A DNA stretch of 22,947 bases from Candidatus Zixiibacteriota bacterium (GCA_018816665.1 JAHIVM010000052.1:1-22947); one strand, 5' to 3'; counted from the stretch's first letter, positions 7,292 through 14,827 are shown. The notes: generated by a model not told the origin, from the sequence alone. A program made the numbers and translations.

Positions 7292-9529
7292 ATGTTAGTC
7301 TCGCGCTTGATTGTTGTAACTCTGGCCGTTCTGTTTCTGGTCTGCTCAGCGGCGGCCGATGTACCGAAACTGGTATCGTACCAGGGGCGCCTCACCGGCG
7401 CTACCGGGATTCCTCTGGATACCACGGTTAACCTGACATTCTCCGTATACACGGACACCACCGGTGTGAATATTCTGTGGGAGGAAACCCAGGAGAATGT
7501 GGTTGTCACCGATGGCATGTTTTCGGTTCTGCTCGGTTCAGAGAAGGATCTGCCGGAATCGTTTTTTGACGGCGCCATGCACGGCCTGACTGTCGCGGTC
7601 GGCTCCGACCCCGAAATGCTGCCGCCGTTGCCCATGGTCAGTGTGGTATACGCACTCAGGGCGCTGGTAGCCGATTCGGCCCTGGCGGCCAGTGTCTCCC
7701 CAGGTTCGATAGACAGCACTGAAATCGCCGATGGCGGCATCTCGCTGGCGGATCTCGGACGCGGCGGCACGGCCGATGGCCAGGTGCTGAAATGGAGCGA
7801 CAAAGACACGGCCTGGATTCCGGCCGATGACCTTGAGGGGACAACGGGCACAGCCGGGGGCTGGACCGATCTCGGCGACGTGGTTCGCCAGCAAACGCTG
7901 ACCGATCGGGTCGTCCTGGGCGCGACCACACCGCTGGGGAAACTGCATGTGCAGACCGATGACGCCGACTTCCCCACTCTGTATCTGCAGGACGGCGCCC
8001 GCGACATCTGCTGGCAGACCGGTGAACATCTGCAGCTTGGCGAGTGGAATGGCACAACATTCGAGGAACATGCCCGCCTGCAAAACAACGGCTACCTGGC
8101 GCTTGGCACCGATGTCGCTCTAGCGCATTTGCATATCCAGGGTGAAAGCCAGAACATGGTCGCCGGCGCGATCTCATTCGATGACATTGTGGTTGAGGAC
8201 CAGGACGCGGTCATGGGGTTGTACAGCAACTCGGCCGGTTCGGCCGGCTCGGCGTTGAGCCTGGCCGAGGTCGACGGCACCACCGGAGAACTTGTCAACA
8301 AGTGGGGCTTCGCCCGTCAGACCAGCGGGGCCGGCAACCGCCTGCGGCTGACTTTTGGCGCCAGCCCTCACCCGTATGATAACACCGTCGCGATGACTAT
8401 CACCCCCGAGGGACATGTGGGCATTGGCGATGTCACCCCGGATGACGCTCAGTTTGTTGTAGCAACCATGCTGGATCATGCCATTGTCGGTAACAGCTAC
8501 ATCATGACGGGCGGTGACTCCTGTTATGGCGTCACTGGTTTTGCCGGAGTCGGGTATCCCGGTTACCCGGTAGGCGTGTACGGCCGGGCATCCACGGGTA
8601 CCGGCGTGCTGGGGGTGGGCGACAATGATCCCGGTGGCCACGGTGTGATTGGACGCGGCCTCACCGGTGTCAGGGGCACGGCAGCCGACGAGATCAGCAG
8701 TATCGGCGTGCTTGGCGAGGGCGCCAACACGGCGTACTCGATCGGCGTGTACGGCAAGGCTGGTGAAACCGCCAGCGTGGGCACCGGTGTCAAGGGAGAA
8801 TCCTTTGTCAGCACGGCGATAGCAGTCCATGCCGTGTCACACGGCAGCAACGGTCGGGCGGTCCGGGGCGAGTCGCTCGATGACGGTTCCACTGCGGCGG
8901 GTCGGGGCGGCTGGTTTTCGTCCGCCAGTGGATATGGACGAGGCGTAGTCGGTGACTGTTCCGGTTCCCAGGGATACGGTGTGTATGCCCAGGCGACCGG
9001 GCTGTACGGCACCGGCATCTACGCCATCGGAGGAACCTCGGGACGGGCCGCCACCTTCCGGGGCAACGTACAAATCCTGTCCCGCGGCACCGGCGCAGCG
9101 GTCATGGAATTGGGCGAAGGTCTGGACTACGCGGAAGGCTTTAACGTCTCCGGAGACCGGGAGATCAAGCCCGGCATGGTCCTGGCGATTGACACGGACA
9201 ACCCGGGCCAACTGGCCCTGGCCGATGAAGCGTATGACACCAGGGTGGCCGGCATCGTGGCCGGCGCCAACGGACTCGGGTCCGGAGTGCGGCTGGGCAC
9301 GCAGGGGTTTGATCACGATGTCGCTCTGGCGGGACGGGTGTATTGTTACGCTGAGACCTCAAACGGCGCCATCTCCCCCGGCGACCTCTTGACGACCTCG
9401 GATGTCCCCGGCTATGCGATGAAAGTCGATGACTACGCGCGCGCTCAGGGAGCGATCCTGGGTAAGGCAATGGAACCTCTGGCCCAGGGCGAGACGGGAT
9501 TGATCCTCGTACTCGTCACGTTGCAGTAA
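7292..9529 (+). CDS. Large secreted repeat protein (SYQGRL-type N-terminus, glycine-rich repeats)
   Basis: A 745-residue exported protein. Residues 1-22 form a Sec signal peptide, with likely cleavage after Ala22 (SAAA/DV). Residues 25-125 form a beta-sandwich-like domain that begins LVSYQGRLT and ends in the SVVYALRA segment. This arrangement recurs in many secreted proteins of environmental bacteria. Residues about 425-600 carry degenerate GVYG/GVLG/GVIG/GVKG/GVVG units, suggesting a stacked beta structure such as a fibre or helix. Residues about 605-745 form a distinct C-terminal domain starting GLDYAEGF, somewhat like C-terminal domains of phage tail spikes. The ATG at 7292 has GGGGAG about 7 nt upstream; a TTG at 7277 is less likely. 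It lies 11 nt before the astacin gene, so they probably share an mRNA. Likely an adhesin or surface fibre; the exact role is unknown. Confidence 0.8.
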   Translation: MLVSRLIVVTLAVLFLVCSAAADVPKLVSYQGRLTGATGIPLDTTVNLTFSVYTDTTGVNILWEETQENVVVTDGMFSVLLGSEKDLPESFFDGAMHGLTVAVGSDPEMLPPLPMVSVVYALRALVADSALAASVSPGSIDSTEIADGGISLADLGRGGTADGQVLKWSDKDTAWIPADDLEGTTGTAGGWTDLGDVVRQQTLTDRVVLGATTPLGKLHVQTDDADFPTLYLQDGARDICWQTGEHLQLGEWNGTTFEEHARLQNNGYLALGTDVALAHLHIQGESQNMVAGAISFDDIVVEDQDAVMGLYSNSAGSAGSALSLAEVDGTTGELVNKWGFARQTSGAGNRLRLTFGASPHPYDNTVAMTITPEGHVGIGDVTPDDAQFVVATMLDHAIVGNSYIMTGGDSCYGVTGFAGVGYPGYPVGVYGRASTGTGVLGVGDNDPGGHGVIGRGLTGVRGTAADEISSIGVLGEGANTAYSIGVYGKAGETASVGTGVKGESFVSTAIAVHAVSHGSNGRAVRGESLDDGSTAAGRGGWFSSASGYGRGVVGDCSGSQGYGVYAQATGLYGTGIYAIGGTSGRAATFRGNVQILSRGTGAAVMELGEGLDYAEGFNVSGDREIKPGMVLAIDTDNPGQLALADEAYDTRVAGIVAGANGLGSGVRLGTQGFDHDVALAGRVYCYAETSNGAISPGDLLTTSDVPGYAMKVDDYARAQGAILGKAMEPLAQGETGLILVLVTLQ

Positions 9530-9540
9530 GGACGGCTGAG

Positions 9541-10635
9541 ATGAGACTTGAAAAGTACATGCGAGTGCTCTTCGGCGCAGTCCTGTGCGGTATCTTGTTC
9601 CTGGCGATGGTTCCGTCGGTCGCCGTGGCGGTCGAAGGTGAGGAAGCCGACGCTTTGCACAAGTTCGACGTGGAGCCGCTGGACCCGCCCCGCCCCTATC
9701 GGATCATTGAGGGTGATATCATAGTGACGCAGGAGTGGTACGACAACCGGGACTCCAAAACCTGCTGGTCCAGCAATTTCTGGCCGGGCATGACTATCCC
9801 GTATACGTTTTCCAGTAATGTTGATGCTGCCCGGCAGGCGACTGCCCTGACGGCGATTGCTACGTGGGAACGGGTGTGCGACATTGACTTTGTTCCGCGT
9901 GGCTCGCAGGAGGACTACATTCGCATCATCGCCGACTCATCGTCCAATAGTTCCTTCATTGGTCCCATAGGTGGCCGCCAGGACGTCAAGATCGCGTCGT
10001 GGAATCGCATCACTATTGCGCACGAATTGTTCCATGCGATGGGTTTTTATCACGAGCAGTCGCGCCCTGACAGGGACACGTACGTGCAGATCAACTGGGA
10101 CAATATTGAAACCGACATGGATCACAACTTTGAGCGTCACGACGGTGCCGGGCACTGGTGGGGTCGGTATGACTTCAACTCGATCATGCACTATAGTTCC
10201 TGCGCGTTTGATGTTTCAACCTGCGGCCTGCCGTGTTGTACGACCATTACTGTACTGCCGCCGTATCAGGCGTTTCAATCGGTGATTGGCAATCGTGCTG
10301 AGTTGAGCCACATCGATTCGCTGACGGCGAAGTTCATGTTCTCGAACCATACCGACTGGAGTTTCACGGCGGTGCGATTGTGTGCCGACTACGGATCGTT
10401 TGCCAATGCGTATACATCGTTTGGCAATGCGTTCTGGCTGATGCCGGCCGGTGATACGTTGTGGGTGCTGGAGGGTCCGTACTTTGAGGCTCCGGCGGCG
10501 GTGTATTCGAAGGAGACGCTGGTGCACAACGCTCTGGAGCAGGTGACTATCGGCCCGAGTGCGACGCGCGGCATACAGATGGAGATTAATGCGCAGATCA
10601 AGATGAGCGCCGCAGCCGGGATAGAGATATTTTAG
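9541..10635 (+). CDS. Secreted astacin-family (M12A) zinc metalloprotease
   Basis: A 364-residue secreted protease. The signal peptide covers about residues 1-30. The astacin zinc signature HELFHAMGFYHEQSRPDRD spans residues 161-179: zinc ligands His161, His165 and His171, and base Glu162. The Met-turn is SIMHY (Met216, with Tyr218 as the usual fifth ligand). In the pro-segment, EGDI at 57-60 matches the FxGD aspartate switch that blocks the zinc in astacin zymogens, so Asp59 may hold it latent. Several cysteines (75, 113, 221, 228, 232, 233) could form disulfides. About 95 residues after the catalytic domain are of unknown type and may serve substrate binding or surface attachment. AAGGA lies 8 nt before the ATG. 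The gene directly follows the repeat-protein gene, which could be its substrate or anchor. Confidence 0.93.
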   Translation: MRLEKYMRVLFGAVLCGILFLAMVPSVAVAVEGEEADALHKFDVEPLDPPRPYRIIEGDIIVTQEWYDNRDSKTCWSSNFWPGMTIPYTFSSNVDAARQATALTAIATWERVCDIDFVPRGSQEDYIRIIADSSSNSSFIGPIGGRQDVKIASWNRITIAHELFHAMGFYHEQSRPDRDTYVQINWDNIETDMDHNFERHDGAGHWWGRYDFNSIMHYSSCAFDVSTCGLPCCTTITVLPPYQAFQSVIGNRAELSHIDSLTAKFMFSNHTDWSFTAVRLCADYGSFANAYTSFGNAFWLMPAGDTLWVLEGPYFEAPAAVYSKETLVHNALEQVTIGPSATRGIQMEINAQIKMSAAAGIEIF

Positions 10636-10660
10636 GGATGATTGACTGATCGTTCTCTTT

Positions 10661-10737
10661 GGGTAGCCTGCTTCCGCCATAGGCGGATTTGAGCAGGATT
10701 CTCAGAGGCTGCGTGGCTACTCTCCGCGCGAATCCGC
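10661..10737 (+). repeat. Nested inverted-repeat element with alternative pairings
   Basis: Several complementary pairs overlap: GTAGCC/GGCTAC (10663-10668 with 10715-10720), CCTGCT/AGCAGG (10667-10672 with 10692-10697), TCCGCC/GGCGGA around ATA (10673-10687) and GCGGATT/AATCCGC (10683-10689 with 10731-10737). Some pairings exclude others, so the transcript could adopt two folds. It may be a dispersed repeat or the 3' end of the astacin mRNA. Confidence 0.45.
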
Positions 10738-10744
10738 TGGGTGG

Positions 10745-10768
10745 CCCCCTCAAACTTGTTTGAGGGGG
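10745..10768 (+). repeat. Perfect 11-bp inverted repeat
   Basis: CCCCCTCAAAC and GTTTGAGGGGG are separated by TT. No T-run follows on either strand, so it is a REP-like hairpin rather than a clear terminator. Confidence 0.65.
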
Positions 10769-10787
10769 AACAACAGAACATGTGTGG

Positions 10788-10814
10788 CCCGGCCGGCTTG
10801 CCCGGCCGGGTTTT
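10788..10814 (+). terminator. GC-rich hairpin with short T-run, possible terminator
   Basis: A 9-bp CCCGGCCGG/CCGGCCGGG stem (10788-10796 with 10802-10810) and a five-base loop are followed by TTTT. It could end the repeat-protein/astacin transcript. The short T-run and the REP context leave doubt. Confidence 0.45.
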
Positions 10815-10830
10815 GACTTGTCTTCCTGGC

Positions 10831-10891
10831 AGGGTGCCCAACGACTTCAGTTGTGGGATGGCAGATCGTCCAACAAGCTCGATGGCACCCT
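10831..10891 (+). repeat. 8-bp inverted repeat enclosing a smaller stem
   Basis: AGGGTGCC (10831-10838) pairs with GGCACCCT (10884-10891). Inside the outer arm, CCCAAC and GTTGTGGG form a bulged stem (10837-10855). It may be a decayed REP copy next to REP 1. Confidence 0.35.
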
Positions 10892-10904
10892 ATCACCCAC
10901 TATC

Positions 10905-10927
10905 GGTGGCCCATCATTTATGATGGG
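10905..10927 (+). repeat. REP palindrome 1, left of RAYT
   Basis: GGTGG (10905-10909) is followed by CCCATCAT-TT-ATGATGGG (10910-10927). It is inverted relative to REP 2, where the flank reads CCACC on the other side of the palindrome. Confidence 0.75.
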
Positions 10928-10976
10928 AAGACTGAATGTGATTGACACACCCACAGCCGCAATCCAACCTTCCCTC

Positions 10977-11480
10977 ATGCCGCGCCTTCGCCACTACGAC
11001 AATCTTGGCACAGCAAGATTCATCACCTTTTCCTGCTACGAGCGACGCGGGTATCTACAGGACAGAACAAGTGTGATGAACCTTCGGGGTCAACTGCTGC
11101 GTCTTCGCAAGGACCACGGAGTTCGCATTCTTGGATATGTTATCATGCCGGACCACGTACATCTCGTTCTTCTCCCACCCGACGGACTCAGACTTGGCGT
11201 TTTGATAGGGCAAATGAAGGGGCGCAGTGCGTACCGAATCATTCGCTCGCGGGAGGACATAAGCACTCGTATGGATGGTCGACCGGCTGTATGGCAGAGA
11301 CGATGCTACGATCACAACTGCCGAGATCGTGAAACCGTGCTTGAGAAGATTCAGTACTGTCACAATAATCCGGTGAATAAGGGACTGGTTGCCGGTCCGG
11401 GCGACTGGCCATGGTCGAGCTACAACTGGTATCAGGGGGTCGAGAGTGTATTTCTTGAGATCGATGGTCTGGAATCATGA
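10977..11480 (+). CDS. REP-associated tyrosine transposase (RAYT, IS200/Y1-like)
   Basis: A 167-residue Y1 HUH-type nuclease. The HUH motif is His60-Val-His62 in MPDHVHLVL. The nucleophile is probably Tyr127 in QYCHNNPVNKGLV, a segment typical of RAYTs. VWQRR (105-109) followed by YDHN (111-114) is also characteristic. The protein cuts single-stranded DNA at REP-like hairpins. I chose the ATG at 10977 because RAYTs commonly begin MPR(L/P); no Shine-Dalgarno is visible there. The frame is open upstream, with alternatives at 10938 (GTG) and 10923 (ATG inside REP 1). The catalytic residues are intact, so it may be active. Function in the host is unknown, as for most domesticated RAYTs. Confidence 0.9.
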   Translation: MPRLRHYDNLGTARFITFSCYERRGYLQDRTSVMNLRGQLLRLRKDHGVRILGYVIMPDHVHLVLLPPDGLRLGVLIGQMKGRSAYRIIRSREDISTRMDGRPAVWQRRCYDHNCRDRETVLEKIQYCHNNPVNKGLVAGPGDWPWSSYNWYQGVESVFLEIDGLES

Positions 11481-11497
11481 GGGATGTTCTTGTCTAT

Positions 11498-11520
11498 CCC
11501 ATCATGAATGATGGGCCACC
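11498..11520 (+). repeat. REP palindrome 2, right of RAYT
   Basis: CCCATCAT-GA-ATGATGGG (11498-11515) followed by CCACC (11516-11520). It mirrors REP 1 across the transposase gene and starts 17 bp after its stop. Confidence 0.75.
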
Positions 11521-11549
11521 GTGACGTGGCCGAACTGCAATTGGTTTAT

Positions 11550-11572
11550 CCCATCATGAATGAAGGGCTACC
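11550..11572 (+). repeat. REP palindrome 3, degenerate copy
   Basis: CCCATCAT-GA-ATGAAGGG (11550-11567) with one mismatch in the stem, followed by CTACC. Same orientation as REP 2, 52 bp apart. Both copies are preceded by TAT. Confidence 0.7.
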
Positions 11573-11620
11573 GTGCCATCCGGCATGATGACAAATCGGC
11601 AACCAACCACTCCCACCCAC

Positions 11621-11643
11621 AAAAAAACCGGCCTGTGCCGGTT
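11621..11643 (-). terminator. Intrinsic terminator after tRNA-Phe
   Basis: A 7-bp stem (AACCGGC/GCCGGTT, 11626-11632 with 11637-11643) and a four-base loop are followed on the minus strand by a T-run. It starts 8 nt beyond the tRNA 3' end. Confidence 0.85.
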
Positions 11644-11651
11644 CAAAAAAG

Positions 11652-11724
<73 letters not shown>

Positions 11725-11750
11725 ATCAAGATTTTCATCAAAGTTTCGGC

Positions 11751-11778
11751 AATTTAAGCCGTTTCCGATAGATGTCAA
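11751..11778 (-). promoter_or_regulatory. Promoter of tRNA-Phe
   Basis: A perfect TTGACA (11773-11778), 16 bp and TAAATT (11751-11756) on the minus strand. A perfect 9-bp inverted repeat, ATCAAGATT/AATCTTGAT (11725-11733 and 11783-11791), brackets it. Confidence 0.6.
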
Positions 11779-11790
11779 CAGTAATCTTGA

Positions 11791-12159
11791 TCAACCCCGC
11801 CCAAATACCCGCTCCCGTGTTGTCGGGGCCAGCAGCGCCGCCAGCGCGCCCGCGGACAGCACCATCAGTACCAGATTCAGGCCGCTCTGATAGCCGACCG
11901 CAGCCAGAATAATCACCAGACCGTTCAGCCCGATCAGGCCGTACCAGCCCCACCCCTTGCCGTCGCGATAGCCGATACAGATTGTCAACAAGGCCGCCCC
12001 GACCGCCAGGAACACCACATGCGCCGCAACATTCTCGGTGTTGTGATCCAGGAAGCCGAGGATAATCTTCACGCCGCCGTACAGCAAAAACATTACGGAC
12101 AATACATATCCGTGCCACTTGGCCGCGTTAAATGTCCATTCGGAGCCTTTGATTTCCAC
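11791..12159 (-). CDS. Small four-helix membrane protein, unknown function
   Basis: A 122-residue protein with a short hydrophilic N-terminus and four predicted membrane helices (about residues 16-35, 44-63, 70-90 and 96-113), ending in a basic tail (TTRERVFGRG). The GTG at 12159 is supported by GGAGG 6 nt upstream. A longer frame reaching 12228 would overlap the glucokinase gene and lacks such support. It lies 22 bp downstream of glucokinase and is probably co-transcribed with it. I do not recognise the family. Confidence 0.75.
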   Translation of the reverse strand: MEIKGSEWTFNAAKWHGYVLSVMFLLYGGVKIILGFLDHNTENVAAHVVFLAVGAALLTICIGYRDGKGWGWYGLIGLNGLVIILAAVGYQSGLNLVLMVLSAGALAALLAPTTRERVFGRG

Positions 12160-12181
12160 CGTCGACCTCCTGCTTTTCGCT

Positions 12182-13150
12182 CTATTTGTCGTCGCCGAGA
12201 ATTCCCGCGCCGATAAACCCGGCATCATTGCCCAGCGCGGCTTTGGCGATTCTCAAGCTTTCTACCGCCGTGTCAAAGGCGCGTTTCCGAATTTCTGCGG
12301 TCACGGCCTCAATAAATCCGCCGCCGCCATCGGCAATCCCGCCCCCTATCACTACGATATGCGGATTCAAAAGATTCACGACCCCGGCCAGCCCAATCCC
12401 CAGCAGTTCGGCCGTTTCGTTGATCACCTCGCGGGCGACCTCATCACCTTTGCGAACCGCCGCGAACAGCTTTTTTACATTGAGGTTTTCGATGTCACCG
12501 TCGAGTACATCGGCAAACACCGTCGTCAGCCCGCCCTTGAGCTTTTTGCGGGTCCGGGTCAGTATTGCCGACGACGAACAGATGGCCTCCAGGCAGCCGT
12601 TATTGCCGCAGCCGCATTTGGGACCCTCGGGGTCGATCACAACATGACCGATTTCCCCGGCCGTGTGGGTTGCGCCGCGCCAGAGTTTACCGTCGAAAAG
12701 AATCGCCCCGCCGATCCCGGTGCCGATAGCCAGGCACACCGCCGACGGATATCCCACGGCGGCGCCGAACCGGGATTCGGCCAGTCCCACACAGTTGACA
12801 TCGTTGTCGACATACACCGGCATATTGATCCGGTCCTGCAGGATCTCGCGTATCTTCATGCCCTGCCAGCCACCGATATTGGGCGACGGCCCCACGACAA
12901 CTCCGGAGTTGGAGTCCACCGCCCCGGGAGTGCCCACCCCCAGCCAGCGGACTTCGAGTTCTTCCTCGGCCGCCTGGAACAGAAGTGATTCGGCGATATT
13001 GGTCACCAGGTGCATGAGCGGCTCAGCACCTTTTTCAACCATAGTGGGGCGTTGTTCTTTGTGGATGATCCGGCCTTTGGGGTCGACCAGACCGTACTTG
13101 ATGTTGGTGCCGCCGATATCAATACCGGCGTATGCAAAGTTATCTGCCAT
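12182..13150 (-). CDS. glk: ROK-family glucokinase
   Basis: A 322-residue cytoplasmic sugar kinase, of normal length for ROK glucokinases. It would use ATP to phosphorylate glucose to glucose-6-phosphate. Visible motifs are the ATP loop DIGGTNIK (11-18), the catalytic Asp117 in VDNDVN, IGTGIGGA (142-149) and the zinc site His169 with CGCGNNGC (Cys179, Cys181, Cys186). Other ROK members phosphorylate N-acetylglucosamine or mannose, so the exact sugar is inferred. The ATG has no Shine-Dalgarno; a -10-like TACGAT ends 7 nt before it, which suggests a leaderless message. The small membrane protein gene follows. Confidence 0.93.
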   Translation of the reverse strand: MADNFAYAGIDIGGTNIKYGLVDPKGRIIHKEQRPTMVEKGAEPLMHLVTNIAESLLFQAAEEELEVRWLGVGTPGAVDSNSGVVVGPSPNIGGWQGMKIREILQDRINMPVYVDNDVNCVGLAESRFGAAVGYPSAVCLAIGTGIGGAILFDGKLWRGATHTAGEIGHVVIDPEGPKCGCGNNGCLEAICSSSAILTRTRKKLKGGLTTVFADVLDGDIENLNVKKLFAAVRKGDEVAREVINETAELLGIGLAGVVNLLNPHIVVIGGGIADGGGGFIEAVTAEIRKRAFDTAVESLRIAKAALGNDAGFIGAGILGDDK

Positions 13151-13157
13151 GTCGTGT

Positions 13158-13186
13158 ATCGTACCGTAGTTTTATCAAGCGGTGAA
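13158..13186 (-). promoter_or_regulatory. Candidate leaderless promoter of glucokinase
   Basis: TTCACC (13181-13186), a 17-bp spacer and TACGAT (13158-13163) on the minus strand. The -10 box ends 7 nt before the ATG. Each box matches only four of six consensus bases, so the evidence is mainly the position and the lack of a Shine-Dalgarno. Confidence 0.35.
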
Positions 13187-13275
13187 ACAGCAATGCCTTA
13201 TCGGGGTGTCCGCACCCACAAAACAGGCAAAAAGGTAGTCCAGGCCAACCGCCCTGTCAACCTCAAACCGGCGGT

Positions 13276-14820
13276 TCACTCTTCGACTATCTTTGCGGGC
13301 TCCCGGCCCTCTTTCGGCTGCAGAATGCAGATTCCCAGCACCAGCAGAACCGCAAAAACCATCAGGAAGTGCATGAGTTCAACATCAACTACCTGTCCCT
13401 GAACCAGCACCGGCGCATAGCGGAGCAGGCCGTTGGCCAGCAACAGCCCCACGGCGGTACCGACCATGCGTTGCTGTCCGCCCACCTTGATGGCGCGGCC
13501 CAGCAGAAATCCCGACGCTACATGGAACAGGATGAAGCAGGCCCGCTCAAGCAAGGCCCAGGTGATCAACTGATGAATCACCAGGCCGGAAACCCAGAAT
13601 GCCTCGGTCAGGGCAAAACCGGCGCCAAGGAATGCGCCCAGGGCCGGGATGCGATAGTCTTTGGGGTTCCGCCAGGCAAGGACGGCATACAGGCCCCCAA
13701 ACACGGCTGCCATCTGGATTGCCGCGGCGATCAGGGCGGGCAACATGCCCCATACAAACAGGGACTCTCCTCCGGTGATTTTGGGAATCACGACCGACTG
13801 GACAACCCACTCCTGAATCGGCACCTGGACAAACGGCAGCATGAGCACGCCCAGCGCCGCACCGGCGACAAGATGGATGTAGGCATCGAGCCAGCGGAAT
13901 CCCCGACGGGCCAGGAACAGCAGGCCGAGTCCCGCTATCACCACAAAGGCTACGTAGTGCGGCGATTTCAGGAACAGGCGTCGAGCAGATATCTCCGGCT
14001 TGACAGGAGCGGCTGGTTTCACCTGCGAATCGGTTGCTGCAGCCGCAGTTCCTTTCGGCGGGATTATCACATCCTGAAACACGCGCATATTCTGATTGAT
14101 GAAATCGACCCGGAGGAGCTTTTTGTCTTTTGTGAAATACAGCTGGTAGTCCTGAGGTTCGTAGAGCCGAATGATAAACACCGAGTCGATTTTGCCCTTG
14201 TAAATCTCCTGCCACATCCAGTGGAATATCTTGCCCGCAACCTTCGTTTCGATCATCGTGTGCGGCGACCACAGCGTATCAACCAGGGTATCGCCCACCG
14301 TGAGATCCTGCATGGCCAACCACACCTCGAGTTGGTCCACGAAATTCGGTTCCCAAGCCAGTCGCTTGACGGGATACTCCACCGTGTGATCAAACTTGCG
14401 GCCGCCGCGCGTGTAGGATCCCTTGAGCCGGTTGCCGTCGCGCCTGAGATCCAATCTGTCGGCCGCATCCTCGGGTCCAAACACCGTGCGGTTACCCAGA
14501 TAGAATCCCGTATTGGCGAGCGACAATTCCGACTTAACATCCACCTGACGATCCTGATTGAGGCGGGTATAATCAATCTGCAGGTGTTCGTCGAATATAA
14601 GACCGTCAACGCCGTCGACCGATGTACGCCCCTTGACAGTCGAGGTCAACCGTCCGAATGTCTGATTCTGGGCAAAAAACGACCAGACCCGGATTTCGCC
14701 GGGGACCCGAAAGTCCTGTATGGACTGGGAGGCTTTGACGGATCGGTTTTCCTGGGCCGACAGGCTTCCGCCGATCAGGCCGAGGCAAAACACCAAAGGA
14801 AACAGTATGCGTTTGATCAT
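13276..14820 (-). CDS. Secreted beta domain fused to a YhfC/PrsW-like membrane protease domain
   Basis: A 514-residue envelope protein in two parts. Residues 1-22 are a signal peptide. Residues about 30-255 form a polar, beta-rich periplasmic domain of unknown family, loosely like DUF3108. After a Pro/Ala/Lys linker (about 256-287) come about seven or eight membrane helices. In this region GAFLGAGFALTEAFW carries Glu406, and LLERACFILFHVASG carries Glu425, Arg426 and His433. The Gly-rich EA motif followed by ER...H resembles YhfC-type glutamic intramembrane proteases and is related in style to PrsW and CAAX proteases. Protease activity is inferred from these motifs only. The ATG lacks a Shine-Dalgarno; a strong promoter ends 7 nt before it. 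The gene follows mtnN by 60 bp. Confidence 0.65.
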   Translation of the reverse strand: MIKRILFPLVFCLGLIGGSLSAQENRSVKASQSIQDFRVPGEIRVWSFFAQNQTFGRLTSTVKGRTSVDGVDGLIFDEHLQIDYTRLNQDRQVDVKSELSLANTGFYLGNRTVFGPEDAADRLDLRRDGNRLKGSYTRGGRKFDHTVEYPVKRLAWEPNFVDQLEVWLAMQDLTVGDTLVDTLWSPHTMIETKVAGKIFHWMWQEIYKGKIDSVFIIRLYEPQDYQLYFTKDKKLLRVDFINQNMRVFQDVIIPPKGTAAAATDSQVKPAAPVKPEISARRLFLKSPHYVAFVVIAGLGLLFLARRGFRWLDAYIHLVAGAALGVLMLPFVQVPIQEWVVQSVVIPKITGGESLFVWGMLPALIAAAIQMAAVFGGLYAVLAWRNPKDYRIPALGAFLGAGFALTEAFWVSGLVIHQLITWALLERACFILFHVASGFLLGRAIKVGGQQRMVGTAVGLLLANGLLRYAPVLVQGQVVDVELMHFLMVFAVLLVLGICILQPKEGREPAKIVEE

Positions 14821-14827
14821 GAGAATG

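Larger units (their letters stand above)
10636..10976 (+). other. 341-bp hairpin-rich intergenic segment
   Basis: No convincing coding sequence lies between the astacin stop and the MPRL start of the transposase. The segment is filled with inverted repeats, listed separately (10661-10737, 10745-10768, 10788-10814, 10831-10891 and 10905-10927). This is typical of a REP cluster next to a RAYT gene. Confidence 0.6.
10905..11572 (+). mobile_element. REP-RAYT locus
   Basis: A tyrosine transposase gene is bordered by one REP palindrome on the left and two on the right. REP 1 and REP 2 face each other, as in REP doublets. In known systems the RAYT binds and cleaves its cognate REPs; the GGTGG/CCACC flank here would be the candidate recognition tetranucleotide region. 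No terminal inverted repeats or target duplication of a conventional insertion sequence are seen. Confidence 0.6.

Noticed and set aside
7186..8088. 300-codon open frame on the minus strand
   Set aside because: Opposite the secreted repeat protein; its translation is Ser/Arg/Val/Pro-rich, low-complexity, without domain features or a ribosome site. It is a shadow of the plus-strand gene.
10745..10768. Perfect 11-bp inverted repeat as an intrinsic terminator
   Set aside because: No T-run follows on either strand. It was kept as a repeat only.
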